Shown here piece by piece: positions 59,928 through 64,000 of a DNA stretch of 64,000 nt; within the stretch, counting starts at the first letter, position 1; the number at the start of each line of letters is the position of its first letter. Source of the stretch: Acheta domesticus. Taxonomy: Eukaryota; Arthropoda; Insecta; Orthoptera; Gryllidae. Both the position numbers and the translations under genes were made by a program. The DNA lies in NCBI GenBank assembly GCA_031308135.1, contig JAHLJT010009436.1, positions 156,709,527 through 156,773,526 on the forward strand, written 5' to 3'. A model generated the notes under the pieces. The model saw only the letters and a program-made list of their open reading frames with translations, searched no databases and was not told the origin of the DNA.

Positions 59928-60630
59928 AAGGTTAGAGGCCGTTAGGTTTATAGATATTAGATCTGATGATAGAAGGTCTAATTTTTAAAGTCTAATGTCA
60001 GAAGGTCTATGAAAACACGTCTAATGAAAATTTGGTCTAATTTTTAAAAATGCCTAATAATATTTGGTATATTGGCCAAACTTCAGGTCTAGAAACGATA
60101 TTCGACACGAATGTCGAATCTATTACGCTGTAACAGAAATACGTAACAAAATGTTCACATATCATTACGTCAGTATGTTATAGTCTGAATTGAAATCACA
60201 ATAGGAATGATACAGTTAAATTCGAGAAAAACATAATGTATATAAAATGATACACGTGTTAATATATTCAGACCTATAGCTCAAGGAACGAAGGTATAAG
60301 TCGATATCACCACGATCTTTTAAAATTTTGGTAAGTTGCTACCAATCAAAATATTTTGAAAATTTAATTGACATTGTTAAAATACATACTTTTCGTTTTC
60401 AGGCGTTTAATATTGAATAAATAGAAACTTCACTATTACATCTTTGTATATCTGTTAGACCTTCCGTGTTTATGTCTAGTAGACCTTATTAATTGAAACT
60501 TCTTATTGTAGACATCTTTTGGTATTAGATCCTCTGTCGCGTAGACCTTATGTCGCATTACACCTGGTTCACAATAGACGTCCTGTTCATTAGACCTTGT
60601 GTCCGTGGACCTAACGACCTGAAACCATCA
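59928..60630. mobile_element. 703-bp inverted-repeat element with dispersed AGGTCTAAT motifs
   Basis: The ends TGAAGGTTAGAGGCCGTTAG and the inverse of TGATGGTTTCAGGTCGTTAG agree at most positions. Within 200 bases of each end, AGGTCTAAT/AAGGTCTA words (left: 59968-60035) face their complements TTAGACCT/TAGACCTT (right: 60470-60600). The middle is plain AT-rich DNA. No transposase and no clear target duplication. Confidence 0.5.
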
Positions 60631-62450
60631 GGAAGTATGTTGAATAAAAGTCAGATCTAATGTATATTTGTTTCAGTATAATCTCAGTAGTTAGGGTAAA
60701 AGTCATCTTAAATGACGGTATGGCTCGCGGCTTAACTAGCATTTGATGTGTGGTGCATTAGCCCTTCTAAGTTGGACAGCCCTGTACCTATACAGTAACT
60801 TCGACTCGGACATTTAAGTAAATACATATCAATGGCTGGGAACCAGGTTTGTAAGCTCAATTTTTTTTAACAGAATGAGAATTCTTTTTCATTGTGCTCT
60901 ACGTCATTATCTACATTTGTGCATCAAAACAAATTGTAAGTGTACCTCTCCATAAGATTGCAACAAGCCCGTTCCGTACTAACCCATCCCTTATTTACTC
61001 TGCATTACAGAAACCTTCAATGGCTTTCCTCTGTTTCTTAGCCATCGATATTTCCCCTCTTAATCCTGAGCGCTTGGAATTTTAATGGAAATGCAAGTTA
61101 CCCCCATAGGTTCCTTATACCAACTTTTTCATATTACCTAAAAATATTTTTTTGATTAAGTTGCATAAATATTATATTTTCTTCTAAACAAATATTATTA
61201 CATATTTTCCCAATGCCATATGAATAAATGAATATTTTGAGTGTTTGCGAGTTTTTGAATATATATTGCCAAAGACGTGCCAGTTTGGAACACACCGATT
61301 GTTGCTGTGAGACTCCCTCGACTGGACCGAGAAGAGCGAGCCTGGTTCACGGCTGTCACAACGTCTGAGGGCCGTTTCTAACACCGAGGCATTGGCTCTC
61401 CGGGTGCCAACATATGCTCAGCAGCAGCTCTCAAACTTCCGCAGATTGCGCAGACGAAATGTGCAGTGGTAAAGAAGATGACGTCACGTTACCCTTGCAG
61501 ACTTCTCTCGATTTTCGTTATTCGTTTTGATACAGGCAATAAATATTTTCGTTTTAACACACATGTTTCACTTCTTAAGCACAAAAAAATAAATATTTTT
61601 CCATTTTTTACCATCCAATACTCCAATCTCTAAGTTCATAACCAAAACAATTGGATCTTGATTGTACGTCGATTTTCGGTCGTAAATTTTACGCGTTAAG
61701 TTCTTTTGAAATTGTAAGTTCTGACACACGTCAGCACTACGTGCTGATGTGTCTATTAGTGCTGTTCCAAAGATGTTAAGATTAGTACATGTGGTGTGTA
61801 GATACACGCAATTTTGACCCCGAAAATCGAAAAAGTTCAAAATATCAGTGGTTTTTGAATTTACAACACTAAGCGGTGGAGAAGCTTCGTTGTGCAGCGC
61901 ATTCCCACTACTTTGAACGAAAACTGAGACAATGTGGTCAGAATTCGAGGAATCTACAACACCAATTTCCAGTACTCGCAGAAACTAATACAAAACTACG
62001 CAGTCCTCTCGGCAGGTGAAAGGAGTCTATCGTTTTGACATATATAGTCAAAGACAGGTATGAGTTTAATTGAGTTTGCGTACGAAGGTTTACATAAGAG
62101 TTACAGAAAAGAGAACATAATTATAAAATAAGCATCTGGGGGCGTTCGGTCCTCGCGATTAAAATAGAAGTTTTAAAAGTTTATATTCGAAACTGCTAAG
62201 TACATTTCACAGTTTCGGGTGTTGCTGGGAGCGTCTTTTTCATGCGATGAATAGCCAAATGTGCAACTTGGGAGCAATGCAACAGAACGTTCGATACAGG
62301 AGAAATCGTAATCCACATGTTGTTTGGAGACGACATTTTCGAAAAGAAACCATTTGCAATTTGATGATGCACATTTATTGTATTTGACATTATTATTATT
62401 ATCATGTGTGACGATCCTCAGCGTTCTACTAAAACTTTTAAATGAGCCTT
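60631..62450. other. AT-rich, nothing assigned
   Basis: No recognisable exon or repeat. 61300-61460 is less AT-rich but uninformative. Confidence 0.3.
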
Positions 62451-62452
62451 AT

Positions 62453-62800
62453 TTAAGTTTTACAGAAAGTTAGTAATTCGAGAGTTTCATCACTGCGAAA
62501 CTTAATTTCCATGAAACTCTTTGAAAGCGCTTTGCGTTTAATTGGATAATTTTTCACTCGGTCAGACAGTTGTTCTTTTGACTCACTTAACTTTAGAAAC
62601 GTTGTCAAATACAGATCGCCGCAACGAGAAATACACGGTCGTTCGTCTTCGTCGAAGTCTGGAACAGAAAATAACAAACCGAGTGAAGTCTTGGGTCTCT
62701 CAACAACCAACGCAGTCCACCTGGAAGGAGGCGGGTTAAAACAAGAGCGACTCTTTGGGAGGGTGCAGGCTTTGCAGATCAAAGGCAAACACGAAGCCAA
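62453..62800 (-). CDS. 115-residue minus-strand ORF of unknown identity
   Basis: The C-terminal half is charged and coding-like (LKLSESKEQLSDRVKNYPIK), with a stop after LLTFCKT. The N-terminal half is Cys/Pro/Ser-rich. No domain recognised. It could be an exon, a repeat-encoded fragment or chance; the opposite strand also has a 65-residue ORF. Confidence 0.2.
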   Translation of the reverse strand: MASCLPLICKACTLPKSRSCFNPPPSRWTALVVERPKTSLGLLFSVPDFDEDERPCISRCGDLYLTTFLKLSESKEQLSDRVKNYPIKRKALSKSFMEIKFRSDETLELLTFCKT

Positions 62801-63579
62801 ATCCTCACCGAGCGCAACTTTTTATTGAACGCGGTTTGAAAGCACACACGTCGCGCTTTGTCTGACCACTCGATGGCCGGGCAACTTTCCGAAGCCCCTG
62901 GGGAGTCCATCATCCCACTGGCGTTCCTGGAAATGCTAATCCGCTTCCTTGCTCAGCTGCGATTACAAAATAAAAAACCATGGCGAGCCACCAAATGAGA
63001 AAAGTTTCTGTACTCCAGAATCGTATATGCACCCAATACCAGTGTAATCTTACGGATTACAGAAGAGTATGTTGTAGCTATCATCTTTACATTTTGTTTT
63101 CATTCATATTGGTTACAAGATGCTCCATCGAAGATACAAAGATTTCTTTGAGGAAAGATTTAAGGAAAATTCTGATAATAATACATCTAGTATTGGAGTT
63201 ATCATTCATGTTATTTCTTGATATAAATTTTAAAAATGTATCCTGTTAAACTTTAACTTTTCAGTGATGTTCCAAAAAGTTTAATATTACTTTGAAAAAT
63301 AACAGAAGAACAGATGTATAGACAAAAAATAATATATCTTCATTTAACATAACCTATGAGCATCAATTTCAATTCCATTAAATTACATTATGTACGTCGA
63401 TAAAGCAAAAACAATGAATTATAAAAAGAGAATTTTCTGAGCATTTGTCATTTGCGTGTGCAAAAAAATATCAAAGTTATAGCGAAACTTCACAGGAATA
63501 TTACAGTTATCAGCCATTCAATTCTCTTGGGATGTTGGCCTCCTCTCCCCACTTGTGTCAGTTGAGAGCAGCTCGATTA

Positions 63580-63985
63580 AATTCAGTAGAAAAGTTTAAG
63601 TCCCAAGTAAAATCTTTTCTGCTGCATAACTGTTTCTATACAATTCGAGACTATACCGAGCATCAAAAAGGAAAGTAGAATTAATTTTAACAATGATAGT
63701 TAATGTAATTATTTATCATTTGGACTGTATAATTATAAAGAACCTGTAACAAGTATTGTATCACAGTTTCTGGGTTGATGGCCCCCATCTCGATCAGGTT
63801 TTTCGTCCAGTTTCCCTGATCCTTGAGCAAATGCTGAGATGGTCCCTTGTTTTGCTTCTGGACATAAATGTAACTTCATTATTTGTGCACGTCTTCTGAA
63901 TTTCAGTGGGAAATATAGTTATTCAAATTATCGTTTTTCATATTATCGCGGCAAAAAGTATTATTCTTTCATGAAGAACATGAGG
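63580..63985 (+). mobile_element. CR1-type LINE 3' end, 5'-truncated
   Basis: Begins in the ORF2 C-terminus (SVEKFKSQVKSFLLHNCFYT, IRDYTEHQKGK, stop at 63676-63678), then the tail with tgtaacaagtattgtatcac, ctcgatcaggtttttcgtcc and ttattcaaattatcgttttt. The coding end is in frame here, so this copy is younger or less decayed than the one at 50815. Confidence 0.75.
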
Positions 63986-64000
63986 GTTCAGGGCAGGAAT

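Noticed and set aside
1..64000. CRISPR arrays, operons, ribosome binding sites, prokaryotic genes
   Set aside because: Nothing of the kind is present; the tandem repeats seen lack regular spacers and the genes have introns.

Overview
This looks like nuclear DNA from an insect with a large, repeat-rich genome. The evidence is an AT-rich background, introns up to 14 kb, GT-AG splice sites, nested eukaryotic transposons of many classes, and C-type lectin exons of the insect hemolymph lipopolysaccharide-binding type. A polyneopteran such as a stick insect or cockroach is my guess; that is inference only. Three assembly gaps are present: 11674-11773 and 23036-23135 (100 N each) and 41990-42989 (1000 N). 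There are no prokaryotic features. All calls come from reading the sequence; no database search was run. The main host gene runs on the + strand across about 44 kb (2131-46147). I reconstruct ten coding exons whose splice phases fit together and whose summed length (1815 nt including the stop) is a multiple of three. They encode four C-type lectin domains (CTLDs) in a row. Each CTLD is split by one phase-1 intron after a conserved Asp-Gly-type position, and the domains are separated by phase-2 introns. The true first exon (signal peptide) must lie upstream of the window. A second gene probably starts at 54917-55020: a short exon that encodes a clear signal peptide and ends in a phase-2 donor. 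It is a candidate first exon for a neighbouring paralogue that continues outside the window. The rest is mostly transposon debris in the lectin introns, much of it nested. 5.0-10.0 kb: a minus-strand LINE split by a Helentron-like repeat, which contains a broken piggyBac transposase gene, which is itself split by a LINE tail. 12.0-14.1 kb: a GC-rich foldback element with 6-bp target duplications. 16.0-17.5 kb: a Jockey-like LINE split by a pogo/Tigger element. 21.8-24.6 kb: a hAT element carrying a LINE. 24.7-27.6 kb: remnants of an unnamed repeat-encoded protein and of a Jockey-like LINE. 28.6-29.2 kb: a degenerate tandem repeat. 29.7-31.2 and 33.5-37.1 kb: Helentron-like copies, the second carrying a Mutator-like foldback with a GC-rich internal segment. 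37.1-45.7 kb: a near-complete but frameshifted CR1/L2-type LINE with an SGNH-esterase-like ORF1. Its reverse transcriptase is cut by a second foldback element (40061-44099) with the same termini, which also holds a virus-like coding fragment and the 1000-N gap. Downstream of the lectin gene are a solo LTR inside an R2/NeSL-like LINE, more LINE tails and Helentron-like pieces, a microsatellite, a strong CpG-rich island (58.6-59.8 kb) and a terminal-inverted-repeat element (59.9-60.6 kb). The most unusual items are the four-CTLD lectin, built from frame-neutral exon pairs with one domain lacking a disulfide cysteine, and the two Polinton-like foldback elements, whose arms carry arrays of TGACGTCA palindromes and appear homogenised within each copy.
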